Shown here: one piece after another, positions 1 through 6,689 of the stretch | How the letters are laid out: every line of letters starts with the position of its first letter | How positions within the stretch are numbered: position 1 is the stretch's first letter | Origin: JADJYF01 sp043782755 | GTDB lineage: Bacteria > Pseudomonadota > Gammaproteobacteria > Ga0077536 | Reading direction: 5' to 3' | DNA length: 8,408 nucleotides | NCBI GenBank assembly: GCA_043782755.1 | Contig: JAYWAC010000324.1 | Location: 1-8,408 of the forward strand | Notes under the pieces: model-generated | Seen by the model: the letters and a program-made list of their open reading frames with translations, nothing else | Database searches by the model: none | Told to the model about the DNA's origin: nothing | Translations under genes and position numbers: made by a program

Positions 1-97
1 AAGGCGACCTTCGCGCACAATCCTTTGCGTTCAGATCTCTATCTCGCCACCGCATAAGCCGACTTAGCGCAATCACGGCCTCGTTTGGCCGCTTACC
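1..97. other. Sequence replacing the rest of ftsH (junction near position 98)
   Basis: FtsH similarity ends at the Phe codon at 100-98. The remaining bases match no part of FtsH in any minus-strand frame that I can read, so a simple frameshift does not explain the break. On the plus strand, frame 1 is open from the edge and ends at TAA 55-57 (KATFAHNPLRSDLYLATA), which could be the tail of a neighbouring gene but cannot be identified. A short inverted repeat (CGGCC, six-base loop, GGCCG) sits at 76-91. The stretch may be inserted DNA, a deletion scar or an assembly chimera. Confidence 0.5.
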
Positions 98-835
98 GAA
101 CAAATCACGCACGCGTGCCGCGCCGACGCCAACGAACATCTCGACGAATTCCGAACCGGAGATGGAGAAGAACGGCACGCCCGCCTGGCCTGCCACGGCG
201 CGCGCCAGCAAGGTCTTGCCTGTGCCAGGCGGACCGACCAGCAAGACGCCCTTGGGAATGCGCGCACCGAGACGCCCGTATTCGATGGGTGCTTTCAGGA
301 AGTCGACCACTTCGCGCAGTTCGACTTTGGCTTCATCGACGCCGGCCACATCGTCAAAGCTGACGCCGGTGGCGGTTTCGACATAGACCTTGGCGTGGGA
401 CTTGCCGATGGACATGAGCCCGCCCAGACCCTGCTTGTCGGCCATGCGCCGAATGAGGAACATCCATACCACCACGAAGAACACCGTCGGCAGCAGCCAG
501 CCCATCAGATCGCGCAACCAGCTCGACTCAACCACGCCTGTGAACTTCACACCATACTGCGCGAGATGTTCGGCAAAGGACGGTTCGACGCGGGTGGTGA
601 TGAAGCGCTCACGGCCATCGTTGAGCGGCTGTTTGAGGCGCCCCTCGACGGTTTGACCGCGTATCTCGAGGTCGGCAATGCGCCCATCACGCAGGTATTT
701 CTCGAACTCGCTGTAGGGCAAGGGCTCGACTTGGGAATACTCCACCCACCACGCATGGAAGCTCACGACCAGGAGGATGGCGAACAGGGCGTAGCTGACG
801 TTGATCTGGTGGGTCTTGTGCATGGTGGTCGCCAT
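2..835 (-). CDS. ftsH: FtsH-type ATP-dependent zinc metalloprotease, N-terminal part with an unrelated tail
   Basis: FtsH is a hexameric inner-membrane AAA+ protease that extracts and degrades membrane and short-lived cytosolic proteins. The frame reads from ATG 835, with an alternative ATG at 823, for 278 codons to the window edge without a stop. A first membrane segment lies at about residues 13-30 and a periplasmic domain at 31-108 (PLPYSEFEKYL at 38-48). A second membrane segment is at about 111-128. The AAA domain follows with FDDVAGVDEAK (160-170), Walker A GPPGTGKT (201-208) and the pore-loop region FVEMFVGVGAARVRDLF (230-246). Where the family continues with EQA...IIFIDE (Walker B), this frame reads GKRPNEAVIAL and shows no further FtsH similarity. 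Walker B, the second region of homology and the HExxH protease site are therefore missing from view, and this copy could not work as written. No strong Shine-Dalgarno precedes either ATG. It diverges from the dehydrogenase gene, not the usual rlmE-ftsH-folP context, so it may be an accessory paralogue. Confidence 0.85.
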   Translation of the reverse strand, partial: MATTMHKTHQINVSYALFAILLVVSFHAWWVEYSQVEPLPYSEFEKYLRDGRIADLEIRGQTVEGRLKQPLNDGRERFITTRVEPSFAEHLAQYGVKFTGVVESSWLRDLMGWLLPTVFFVVVWMFLIRRMADKQGLGGLMSIGKSHAKVYVETATGVSFDDVAGVDEAKVELREVVDFLKAPIEYGRLGARIPKGVLLVGPPGTGKTLLARAVAGQAGVPFFSISGSEFVEMFVGVGAARVRDLFGKRPNEAVIALSRLMRWRDRDLNAKDCARRSP

Positions 836-999
836 CGAGGAACAGCCCGCACCTTAGCGCCCGGCGATAGGGCGCGACAATGCGCGTCGCTAGTCTGCCC
901 GCCGCTGCGACAAATTCGCATAGTCGTCGCAGGGCCGGCGAGATCGGATAGCATCCGTCGCAGCGTTCAACTCTCGTTCCAATCCTTAAGGAGCCCGCC
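836..999. promoter_or_regulatory. Divergent intergenic region between ftsH fragment and dehydrogenase
   Basis: This gap separates two divergently oriented genes, so it should hold both promoters. On the plus strand TAGCAT (949-954) could act as a -10 element, but the matching -35 position (926-931, GTCGCA) is poor, so no promoter can be called with confidence. No clear operator palindrome was found. The plus-strand end carries a good ribosome binding site (AAGGAG at 988-993). Confidence 0.35.
988..993 (+). promoter_or_regulatory. Ribosome binding site of the zinc dehydrogenase
   Basis: AAGGAG lies six bases before ATG 1000. It is the strongest Shine-Dalgarno of the plus-strand cluster and supports this start as the first gene of the operon. 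Confidence 0.75.
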
Positions 1000-2085
1000 A
1001 TGCGAGCCGTCGTCATGCGCAACAACCGACTTGCCGTTGAGGACTTGCCGATACCCGATCCCGGTCCAGGCGAGGTGCTGGTCAAAACCCTCGCCTGTGG
1101 CATCTGCGGATCAGATCTGCATGCCTTGAAACATACCCGTGAACTGGTGGAGGGCGCCGCGCGCTCGGGCGGGCCGTTCATCATGGACCTCGAACGCGAG
1201 GTAGTGATGGGCCATGAGTTCTGCGCCGAGATCATCGACTACGGTGCCGACACGCCGCGTGATTTCGCGAGCGGCGCGCGGGTGTGCGCGATGCCGGTGA
1301 TGATTCGTGGCAGCACGTTTGAAACCATCGGTTATTCCAATATTCATCCGGGTGGCTATGGTGAATACATGCGTTTGTCGGCGCCTCTGCTGTTGCCCGT
1401 GCCGAATGGACTCTCGACCGAACACGCGACGCTCACCGAACCGATGGCTGTCGGTGTACACGCGGTGGCGAAGGCGCGTCTGGAGGCCGATGATGTGCCG
1501 CTCGTGATCGGCTGCGGGCCGGTAGGATTGGCGGTCATCGCCGCGCTCAAGCTGGCTCGTGTGGCGCCCATCGTTGCGGTGGACTATTCGGCGCGACGCC
1601 GTGAACTGGCCGTCGCGATGGGTGCCGACGTGGTGGTCGATCCGGGTATCGACTCGCCCTACCAAAGTTGGCGCGAGGCCGCTGTGTGGCGCGATCTCAG
1701 CCGTGCGCCGGCGCAGCCATCGTGGGTGCCTGGTCCGCCATTGCGGCCGGCGGTGATGTTTGAATGCGTGGGTGTGCCGGGCGTGATCGAACAGATCATG
1801 GTCGGCGCACCGCCGGCCACGCGCATCGTGGTGGTGGGCGTGTGTATGCAACGCGACAGCTTCGAGCCGATGTTCGGCATCAACAAGGAATTGAACCTGC
1901 AGTTCGTGCTCGGCTACACCGGCGAAGAGTTTGCCGCGACGCTCACCCATATCGCCGAAGGTAGGCTGCCGGTCGCGCCCCTCATCACCGGCAAGGTCGG
2001 TGTCGATGGTGTGGCGGCAGCCTTCGAGGCATTGGCTTCACCCGACACCCACGCCAAGATCCTGGTCGAACCCTGGCATGCCTGA
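1000..2085 (+). CDS. Zinc-dependent medium-chain alcohol/polyol dehydrogenase
   Basis: This 361-residue protein is a medium-chain dehydrogenase/reductase, predicted to be a cytosolic NAD(P)-dependent oxidoreductase acting on an alcohol or polyol. The GroES-like catalytic domain holds the expected zinc ligands: Cys36 in CGICGSD (33-39), His72-Glu73 in GHE, and Glu147 in TEP. The Rossmann fold has GCGPVG at 171-176, followed by Asp195 in VDYS at the end of the next strand, which favours NAD over NADP. The four-cysteine structural-zinc lobe of classical alcohol dehydrogenases is absent; only Cys96 lies in that area. A proline- and tryptophan-rich stretch at about 223-250 looks like an insertion in the Rossmann domain. 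The start is fixed by AAGGAG six bases upstream. The stop overlaps the start of the symporter gene, so the two are probably cotranscribed. The substrate is unknown; butanediol- or threonine-dehydrogenase-like relatives share this layout. Confidence 0.9.
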   Translation: MRAVVMRNNRLAVEDLPIPDPGPGEVLVKTLACGICGSDLHALKHTRELVEGAARSGGPFIMDLEREVVMGHEFCAEIIDYGADTPRDFASGARVCAMPVMIRGSTFETIGYSNIHPGGYGEYMRLSAPLLLPVPNGLSTEHATLTEPMAVGVHAVAKARLEADDVPLVIGCGPVGLAVIAALKLARVAPIVAVDYSARRRELAVAMGADVVVDPGIDSPYQSWREAAVWRDLSRAPAQPSWVPGPPLRPAVMFECVGVPGVIEQIMVGAPPATRIVVVGVCMQRDSFEPMFGINKELNLQFVLGYTGEEFAATLTHIAEGRLPVAPLITGKVGVDGVAAAFEALASPDTHAKILVEPWHA

Positions 2086-3364
2086 GGCCGTTACGCCCGC
2101 CGCAGGACCGCCGGCGGGCGAGGGCGGCAAGCTCTATTTGCGCGTGTTGGTCGCGGTCGCGGCCGGTGCCCTGTTCGGCCATCTCGATCCGCAGCACGCG
2201 GTGGCCTTGAAGCCGCTCGGCGACGCCTTCATTGCGTTGGTGAAAATGTTGATCGGCCCGATAGTGTTCTGCACCGTCGTGCTCGGCATTACTGGGTCCG
2301 GCGATATGCGCAAGGTCGGGCGGGTCGGCGCGCGTGCGCTGATCTATTTCGAAGTGGTATCGACCATCGCGCTCGCGCTCGGACTTGTGGTCATGCATGT
2401 GCTGCGGCCCGGTGACGGTTTCCACATCGACCCGGCCACGCTCGATGCCAAGGCGGTCGCCCACTACAGCCAGGCGGCCGCTGAGCAGAGCACCACCGAT
2501 TTCTTCCTGCACATCATTCCGCGCAGCTTTCTCGACGCTTTTACAGGGTCCGGCGATCTATTGCAGGTGTTGCTGCTGGCGCTATTGTTCGGCGCCGCGC
2601 TGCTCACAATTGGTGCCGCGCGCGAGACTTTGCAGACTTTCATCGCCGCGCTCGCGCAAGCCCTGTTCGCGATGATGAACATCATCATGAAGCTCGCGCC
2701 GCTCGGTGCCGCTGGCGCGATGGCCTTCACCGTCGGCAATTACGGCATCGGCGCCTTGAAGCCGCTGGCGGCCTTGATGGGCAGCTTCTATCTGACCTGC
2801 GTGCTGTTCGTGGTCGGGGTGCTGGGCACTATCGCCGCGCTGACCGGTTTCAGCATTCTGCGCTTCGTGGCGTACATCAAGGACGAACTCTTGACGGTGC
2901 TCGGCACGTCGTCCTCCGAGACCGCGCTGGTGCCCTTGATGAACAAGCTTGAGAGCCTCGGCTGCGGGCGCGCGGTGGTCGGGCTGGTGGTACCGTCGGG
3001 TTATTCTTTCAATCTCGATGGCACTAATATTTATCTCACCATGGCGGCGCTGTTCGTCGCTCAGGCGCTCGATATCGATCTGACGCTGCGCCAGGAACTC
3101 ACCCTGCTCGGTGTGGCGATGCTGACCTCCAAGGGCGCCTCGGGCGTGACCGGCGCGGGCTTCATCACCCTCGCCGCGACGCTGGCCGTGGTGCCGACCA
3201 TTCCGGTTGCCGGCCTCGCCTTGATCCTAGGCATTGATCGCTTCATGTCCGAGGCGCGCGCGCTGACCAATTTCATCGGCAACGGCGTGGCGACCGTGGT
3301 GGTGTCGCATTGGGAGGGGGAGCTGGACCGTCAACGCATGGATGAGGTCCTGCGCCGCGCTTGA
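2078..3364 (+). CDS. dctA: DctA-like C4-dicarboxylate:cation symporter
   Basis: This inner-membrane secondary transporter of the DAACS/SLC1-like family imports C4-dicarboxylates (succinate, fumarate, malate) with cations. At 428 residues it has the usual DctA length. The family signatures are present: the serine-rich hairpin GTSSSETALVP (276-286), NLDGTNIY (312-319), TSKGASGVTGAGF (350-362) and DRFMSEARALTNFIGN (387-402). In the last motif Arg394 and Asn398 fit the substrate-carboxylate site. A Ser (391) replaces the aspartate that binds the amino group in glutamate/aspartate members, which favours dicarboxylates. The frame stays open upstream to 1931, but homology begins only at the ATG at 2078, which overlaps the dehydrogenase stop by eight bases. 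No Shine-Dalgarno is obvious, so translational coupling is likely. The C-terminus (VSHWEGELDRQRMDEVL) also matches the family. Confidence 0.93.
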   Translation: MPEAVTPAAGPPAGEGGKLYLRVLVAVAAGALFGHLDPQHAVALKPLGDAFIALVKMLIGPIVFCTVVLGITGSGDMRKVGRVGARALIYFEVVSTIALALGLVVMHVLRPGDGFHIDPATLDAKAVAHYSQAAAEQSTTDFFLHIIPRSFLDAFTGSGDLLQVLLLALLFGAALLTIGAARETLQTFIAALAQALFAMMNIIMKLAPLGAAGAMAFTVGNYGIGALKPLAALMGSFYLTCVLFVVGVLGTIAALTGFSILRFVAYIKDELLTVLGTSSSETALVPLMNKLESLGCGRAVVGLVVPSGYSFNLDGTNIYLTMAALFVAQALDIDLTLRQELTLLGVAMLTSKGASGVTGAGFITLAATLAVVPTIPVAGLALILGIDRFMSEARALTNFIGNGVATVVVSHWEGELDRQRMDEVLRRA

Positions 3365-3449
3365 GAGACCGTCGGCGCTTGGCACAGCCGCACTCGCGAT
3401 GCCATGATCCGCGCCCCGGTCATCCGACCTCACAAGCTCTGGAATCCCC
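3365..3449 (+). other. Short spacer between symporter and CoA ligase
   Basis: The 85-base gap has no hairpin followed by a T-run, so no terminator is seen, and no convincing promoter. The ribosome binding site before ATG 3450 is weak (TGGA at 3438-3441). Readthrough from the symporter gene is plausible but not proven. Confidence 0.4.
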
Positions 3450-4910
3450 ATGCAAATCGGATCTCTCATCCGCCGCGCGGCGCTCTATTACGGCGATACC
3501 ACTTGCCTGACCGAAGGCCAGCGTGACGTCAGCTTTCGTGAATTCGATCGGCTGACCGACGTCATCGGCAATGCACTTTTGGCGCGCGGCCTTACCAGCG
3601 GCGATCGCGTCGGTGTGCTGCTGCCGAACAGCATCGAATGTTTGGTGGCCTATTACGCGCTGGCCAAGGCCGGTCTGGTGCGGGTCGGTCTCAACACCCG
3701 TGAGACGCTGCACAACCATTGCTACAAGCTCGCCGACAGCGGCAGCCGCGCTGTCATCCACGATGACATCGCCGGCCTCGAGACTGAGATTCAAATTGGC
3801 AGCGCTGAATTCGCCGCCATGTTCCAGCATGCCGATGCCAGCCCTTGTGCGGTCGATCGCGCGCTCGATGCGCCGCTGCGCTTGGGCTATACCGGCGGCA
3901 CTACCGGCAAGGCCAAGGCCGTGACCCTCACCACCCGTGGCGAACTGGCCGAATTGTCAGCGTTCTTGATGGACCTCGTACCCGATCTCGAAGCGGGCAA
4001 CACTTTCCTGCATGCTGCACCCATTGCCCATGCTTCGGGTGCGTTCTTTCTGCCGGCTATCGCGCGCGGTGTGCGTTCTCTGGTGATGAAGAAGTTCGAC
4101 GCCGCTGAATTCATCGCGCTGGCGAGCCGTGAGAAGGCCAGCCACACCTTCCTGGTGCCGACCATGCTGGCGATGATTCTCGAACAAGCGGAACTCGACG
4201 GCGCGCAGTTCGCCTTGCGTAAGATTTCCTATGGCGCGTCGCCGATTGCGCCCAGTCTCTTGAACCGCGCCGAGGCGCGCTTCGGTCGCATCTTCGCGCA
4301 GTGCTATGGCCAGGCCGAGAGCCCGATGGTGATCACTTGCCTGAAACCCGAGGATCATCATCGCGTCGGTTCCTGCGGACGGCCTTTCACCTTCGTTGAA
4401 TGCGCAGTGTTCGATGATGACGATAAGCAGCTGCCGCCCGGCGAAGTGGGCGAGATCGTGTGCCGTGGGCCACAGACCATGGCCTATTACTGGAATCGTC
4501 CCGAGGCCACCGAGCAGGCGTTCCGCAGCGGCTGGTTGCATACCGGCGACGTCGGTTACATGGACGACGACGGTTTCTACTACCTCGTCGATCGTAAGAA
4601 TGACATGCTGATCTCGGGCGGCTACAACGTCTATCCGCGTGAAGTGGAAGATGTGTTGATGGCCTTTGAGGGTGTGGTCGAAGCAGCGGTGGTCGGTTTG
4701 CCCGATGAGAAGTGGGGCGACATGGTGTATGCGGTGGTGGCTGGCCGTCCGAACCTCGACCTCGAAGCGCTCAACCAGCACGCGCGCGACAAACTGGCTA
4801 ACTACAAGCGACCCAAAGGCATCAGTGTGTGGTCGGAGTTGCCGAAGAGTGCGGCTAACAAGATCCTGCGACGCGAAGTGCGCGATCGTTTGTTGGCGGA
4901 CAAGAAGTAG
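3450..4910 (+). CDS. Class I adenylate-forming enzyme, probable acyl-CoA synthetase
   Basis: The protein probably activates a carboxylic acid with ATP to an acyl-adenylate and then transfers it to CoA in the cytosol. At 486 residues it is at the short end of the family; the linker before the P-loop (about 105-143) is brief. Core motifs in order are the P-loop YTGGTTGKAKAV (147-158), SYGASPI (260-266), the YGQAE form of motif A5 (286-290), GEVGEIVCRGP (331-341), GWLHTGDVGY (361-370) with the ribose-binding Asp367, and DRKNDMLISGGYNVYPREVE (381-400). Near the C-terminus SAANKILRRE (468-477) places the catalytic Lys at 471. The P-loop departs from TSGTTGxPKG at three positions (Gly149, Ala155, Ala157). 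No PCP or condensation domain is attached, so a stand-alone ligase is more likely than a peptide-synthetase module. The substrate (fatty, aromatic or steroid-type acid) is not readable. It follows the symporter gene and precedes the thioredoxin gene by 41 bases. Confidence 0.9.
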   Translation: MQIGSLIRRAALYYGDTTCLTEGQRDVSFREFDRLTDVIGNALLARGLTSGDRVGVLLPNSIECLVAYYALAKAGLVRVGLNTRETLHNHCYKLADSGSRAVIHDDIAGLETEIQIGSAEFAAMFQHADASPCAVDRALDAPLRLGYTGGTTGKAKAVTLTTRGELAELSAFLMDLVPDLEAGNTFLHAAPIAHASGAFFLPAIARGVRSLVMKKFDAAEFIALASREKASHTFLVPTMLAMILEQAELDGAQFALRKISYGASPIAPSLLNRAEARFGRIFAQCYGQAESPMVITCLKPEDHHRVGSCGRPFTFVECAVFDDDDKQLPPGEVGEIVCRGPQTMAYYWNRPEATEQAFRSGWLHTGDVGYMDDDGFYYLVDRKNDMLISGGYNVYPREVEDVLMAFEGVVEAAVVGLPDEKWGDMVYAVVAGRPNLDLEALNQHARDKLANYKRPKGISVWSELPKSAANKILRREVRDRLLADKK

Positions 4911-4939
4911 TTCGTGCGCCGAACCATGGGTCATCTTGT

Positions 4940-4945
4940 GGAGAG
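4940..4945 (+). promoter_or_regulatory. Ribosome binding site that decides the GTG start of the thioredoxin-TPR gene
   Basis: GGAGAG lies six bases before GTG 4952. It selects this GTG over the nearby ATG at 4926, which is in another frame and lacks a Shine-Dalgarno. Confidence 0.65.
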
Positions 4946-4951
4946 CACGTC

Positions 4952-5776
4952 GTGAACGGTGCGTTTGTCAGTCATGCCGGTGCTGCCGAATTTGCATCAG
5001 CGGTGTTGGAAAGATCCCATGAGCAGGCAGTGCTGGTGGATTTCTGGGCGGGCTGGTGCGCGCCCTGCCGGCAACTCGCGCCGGTGCTGGAGGATCTCGC
5101 CACGCGCCTCGACGGTGCGCTGGCGGTGGTCAAGGTCGATACCGACGCCGAGCAGGAACTCGCGGCGCGATACGGCGTGCGCAGCCTGCCAACCTTGATG
5201 GTGTTCCGTGGTGGCGAGGTCGTCGCGCAGGCGGTCGGCGCACAGCCGCTTGCGGCGCTCGAACGTCTGGTCAAACCCCATCTGGCGCGCGTCACTGATG
5301 GAACGATCGCGGCCGCCCACGCTGCGCTTGGTCTGGGAGATCTGTTAACAGCGGTCGCCGAACTGGAACGTGCGCACACCATCGACGCCACCGACTATCG
5401 CGTTCAACTGGCGCTCGCCGAGCTGTATCTCAATCAAGGGCGTATCGATGAGGCGCGCGCGTTGCTCGCCGAACTACCGGCCAATCTACAAGTGGGCGAT
5501 GAGATCGCGCCACTCAAGGCGCGCATGAGTCTGGCCGATGCGGCCGCTGTGGCGGTCGGCGACGATGAGGTGGCAGTCAGCTATCGCACGGCAGTGCAGA
5601 CAGCGGTCGGTGGCGATTTCGAGGGGGCGGTCGAAGCCTTGCTCGCGATGTTGCCGCATCTGCGTAGTTGGCAGGACGGCGCGGTACGCAAGACGCTGGT
5701 CGATATTTTCAAGGTGCTGGGTGCCGACGAGCGCGTGAAGGGCTGGCGCACGCGTATGGCGCGGAGTTTGAATTAA
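4952..5776 (+). CDS. ybbN: Thioredoxin-domain co-chaperone with TPR-like C-terminus (YbbN/CnoX-like)
   Basis: YbbN/CnoX proteins are cytosolic thioredoxin-fold chaperone partners that protect proteins under oxidative stress and hand clients to GroEL/DnaK. This 274-residue protein has a thioredoxin fold at about 8-108, with LVDFWAGWCAPC (28-39; active cysteines 36 and 39) and the cis-proline loop SLPTLMVF (78-85, Pro80). The helical C-terminal half shows TPR-like repeats (for example ALAELYLNQGRIDEARALL, 154-172) and ends in a YbbN-typical segment, RKTLVDIFKVLGADE (246-260). The CAPC motif retains both redox cysteines, unlike the E. coli protein, so thiol chemistry is possible. It starts at GTG with GGAGAG upstream. 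It is the last gene of the plus-strand run and is followed immediately by a palindrome. A functional tie to the CoA ligase is not evident. Confidence 0.88.
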   Translation: MNGAFVSHAGAAEFASAVLERSHEQAVLVDFWAGWCAPCRQLAPVLEDLATRLDGALAVVKVDTDAEQELAARYGVRSLPTLMVFRGGEVVAQAVGAQPLAALERLVKPHLARVTDGTIAAAHAALGLGDLLTAVAELERAHTIDATDYRVQLALAELYLNQGRIDEARALLAELPANLQVGDEIAPLKARMSLADAAAVAVGDDEVAVSYRTAVQTAVGGDFEGAVEALLAMLPHLRSWQDGAVRKTLVDIFKVLGADERVKGWRTRMARSLN

Positions 5777-5778
5777 TC

Positions 5779-5806
5779 TGTAGGTGCGAATAAATTCGCA
5801 CCTACA
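5779..5806. repeat. Perfect 28-base palindrome between convergent genes (REP-like or bidirectional terminator)
   Basis: The arms TGTAGGTGCGAAT and ATTCGCACCTACA are exact reverse complements of 13 bases, separated by only AA. The element starts two bases after the ybbN stop and ends 30 bases before the stop of the convergent phosphatase gene. A stem this strong could end transcription from both sides. No T-tract follows it on either strand, so it resembles dispersed intergenic palindromes of gammaproteobacteria more than a classical intrinsic terminator. Which role applies is inference. Confidence 0.8.
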
Positions 5807-5836
5807 AGAAGCCAAAAGGGCGGCAAGGGTGCCGAG

Positions 5837-6592
5837 CTAAACCAGCATCAATTCGGCCAGTGCATCCCGTTCCTGCTTCTCAAACCCCAACCACTGCCCG
5901 AGATAATTCTCGAAACTCCCGCAGCGTTCATCGATGGCATCGAGCGCCGACTGGAGAAACTCCGGCGGCGCGGCCATGACAGTGGCGATGGCTTCGCGGC
6001 TGGCCTTAGGCCCGAACATGTCTATCGGTTGCCAGTCGCCATTGCTCAGCAGGTAATCGTCGAACACGACCTCACGCGGCACATCCAAGGCTAGTAGCAG
6101 AAAGGCGACCAGCAGGCCAGTGCGATCCTTGCCGCTGGTGCAATGAACCAGATGAGGCGCGCTGCCGGGGCTGATGATGTGATGCATGACATCGCGAAAT
6201 TCAGCGACGTGTTCAAAGGGCATGCGTGCGTAGTTGGCGCGCATCAGCGCCGCCGCTTCTTCTGCACCCACGCCGCGGATGTTGATGGCATGGAATAGCG
6301 CGTCGGTGCCCTTGGGATAGAAGCCACGAAAGTAGAAGCCAGGCGGATTGTCGACTGGCACGCGGTCCGGTGCGCGTTCCCGTTCTTCGTCGTAGCGCAG
6401 GTCGATGATGGTGCGCAGGCGCAGCTCGGCGAGACGAGTGAGATCTTGTTCGCTCAGGCGCGACAAGCCGTCGGCGCGTATCACGACACCGAAGCGCGTA
6501 GTCGCGCTGTGGAGTGTAGGCAGACCGCCGAGGTCGCGCACGTTGCGCGCGCCGTCAAAGCGCAGGATGCGTTGTTGGTGGTTGGTGCTCAT
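5837..6592 (-). CDS. Tyrosine-protein phosphatase family protein (Y_phosphatase3 type)
   Basis: This 251-residue soluble protein belongs to the bacterial tyrosine/dual-specificity phosphatase family related to Mycobacterium PtpB and fungal Siw14-like enzymes, which use a cysteinyl-phosphate intermediate. The signature P-loop is HCTSGKDRTG at 150-159, with nucleophile Cys151 and phosphate-binding Arg157. NVRDLGGL (17-24) is the conserved N-terminal motif of this family, and IDLRYDEERE (63-72) holds a further conserved region. The Lys-Asp inside the P-loop is typical of lipid- and inositol-phosphate-tolerant members, so the substrate may be phosphoprotein or phosphoinositide-like. It starts at ATG 6592 with only a weak upstream purine stretch and ends with TAG at 5837-5839. 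There is no signal peptide, so it should act in the cytosol unless secreted by another route. It is convergent with ybbN and appears monocistronic. Confidence 0.9.
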   Translation of the reverse strand: MSTNHQQRILRFDGARNVRDLGGLPTLHSATTRFGVVIRADGLSRLSEQDLTRLAELRLRTIIDLRYDEERERAPDRVPVDNPPGFYFRGFYPKGTDALFHAINIRGVGAEEAAALMRANYARMPFEHVAEFRDVMHHIISPGSAPHLVHCTSGKDRTGLLVAFLLLALDVPREVVFDDYLLSNGDWQPIDMFGPKASREAIATVMAAPPEFLQSALDAIDERCGSFENYLGQWLGFEKQERDALAELMLV

Positions 6593-6689
6593 GGCACGAT
6601 TCTATCGTCATTCGTACCGGACTGATCGCGCATGGTTCGGCTGCTGAAATATCGATCTGGCATTTACACCCTATTCGGTAAGCAAGCTT

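Noticed and set aside
76..91. Small hairpin CGGCC-TCGTTT-GGCCG as a terminator
   Set aside because: Only a five-base stem and no T-tract follows; a stem this short is common by chance in GC-rich DNA.
395..1129. 244-codon plus-strand open frame
   Set aside because: It lies antisense to ftsH and runs into the dehydrogenase gene in another frame; its product has no family-like motifs, whereas the minus strand has clear FtsH motifs.
687..1235. 182-codon minus-strand frame crossing the divergent gap
   Set aside because: It overlaps both ftsH and the dehydrogenase gene in non-coding frames and has no recognisable domain.
1111..1950. 279-codon minus-strand frame rich in His and Arg
   Set aside because: It is an antisense shadow of the dehydrogenase gene; the composition is typical of a complementary frame in GC-rich coding DNA.
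1931..2077. Longer start for the symporter at ATG 1931
   Set aside because: The 49 extra residues overlap the end of the dehydrogenase gene and look like out-of-frame sequence; DctA homology and length fit the ATG at 2078.
3957..4934. 325-codon minus-strand frame
   Set aside because: It is antisense to the CoA ligase, which has all its core motifs in the plus frame; this frame has none.
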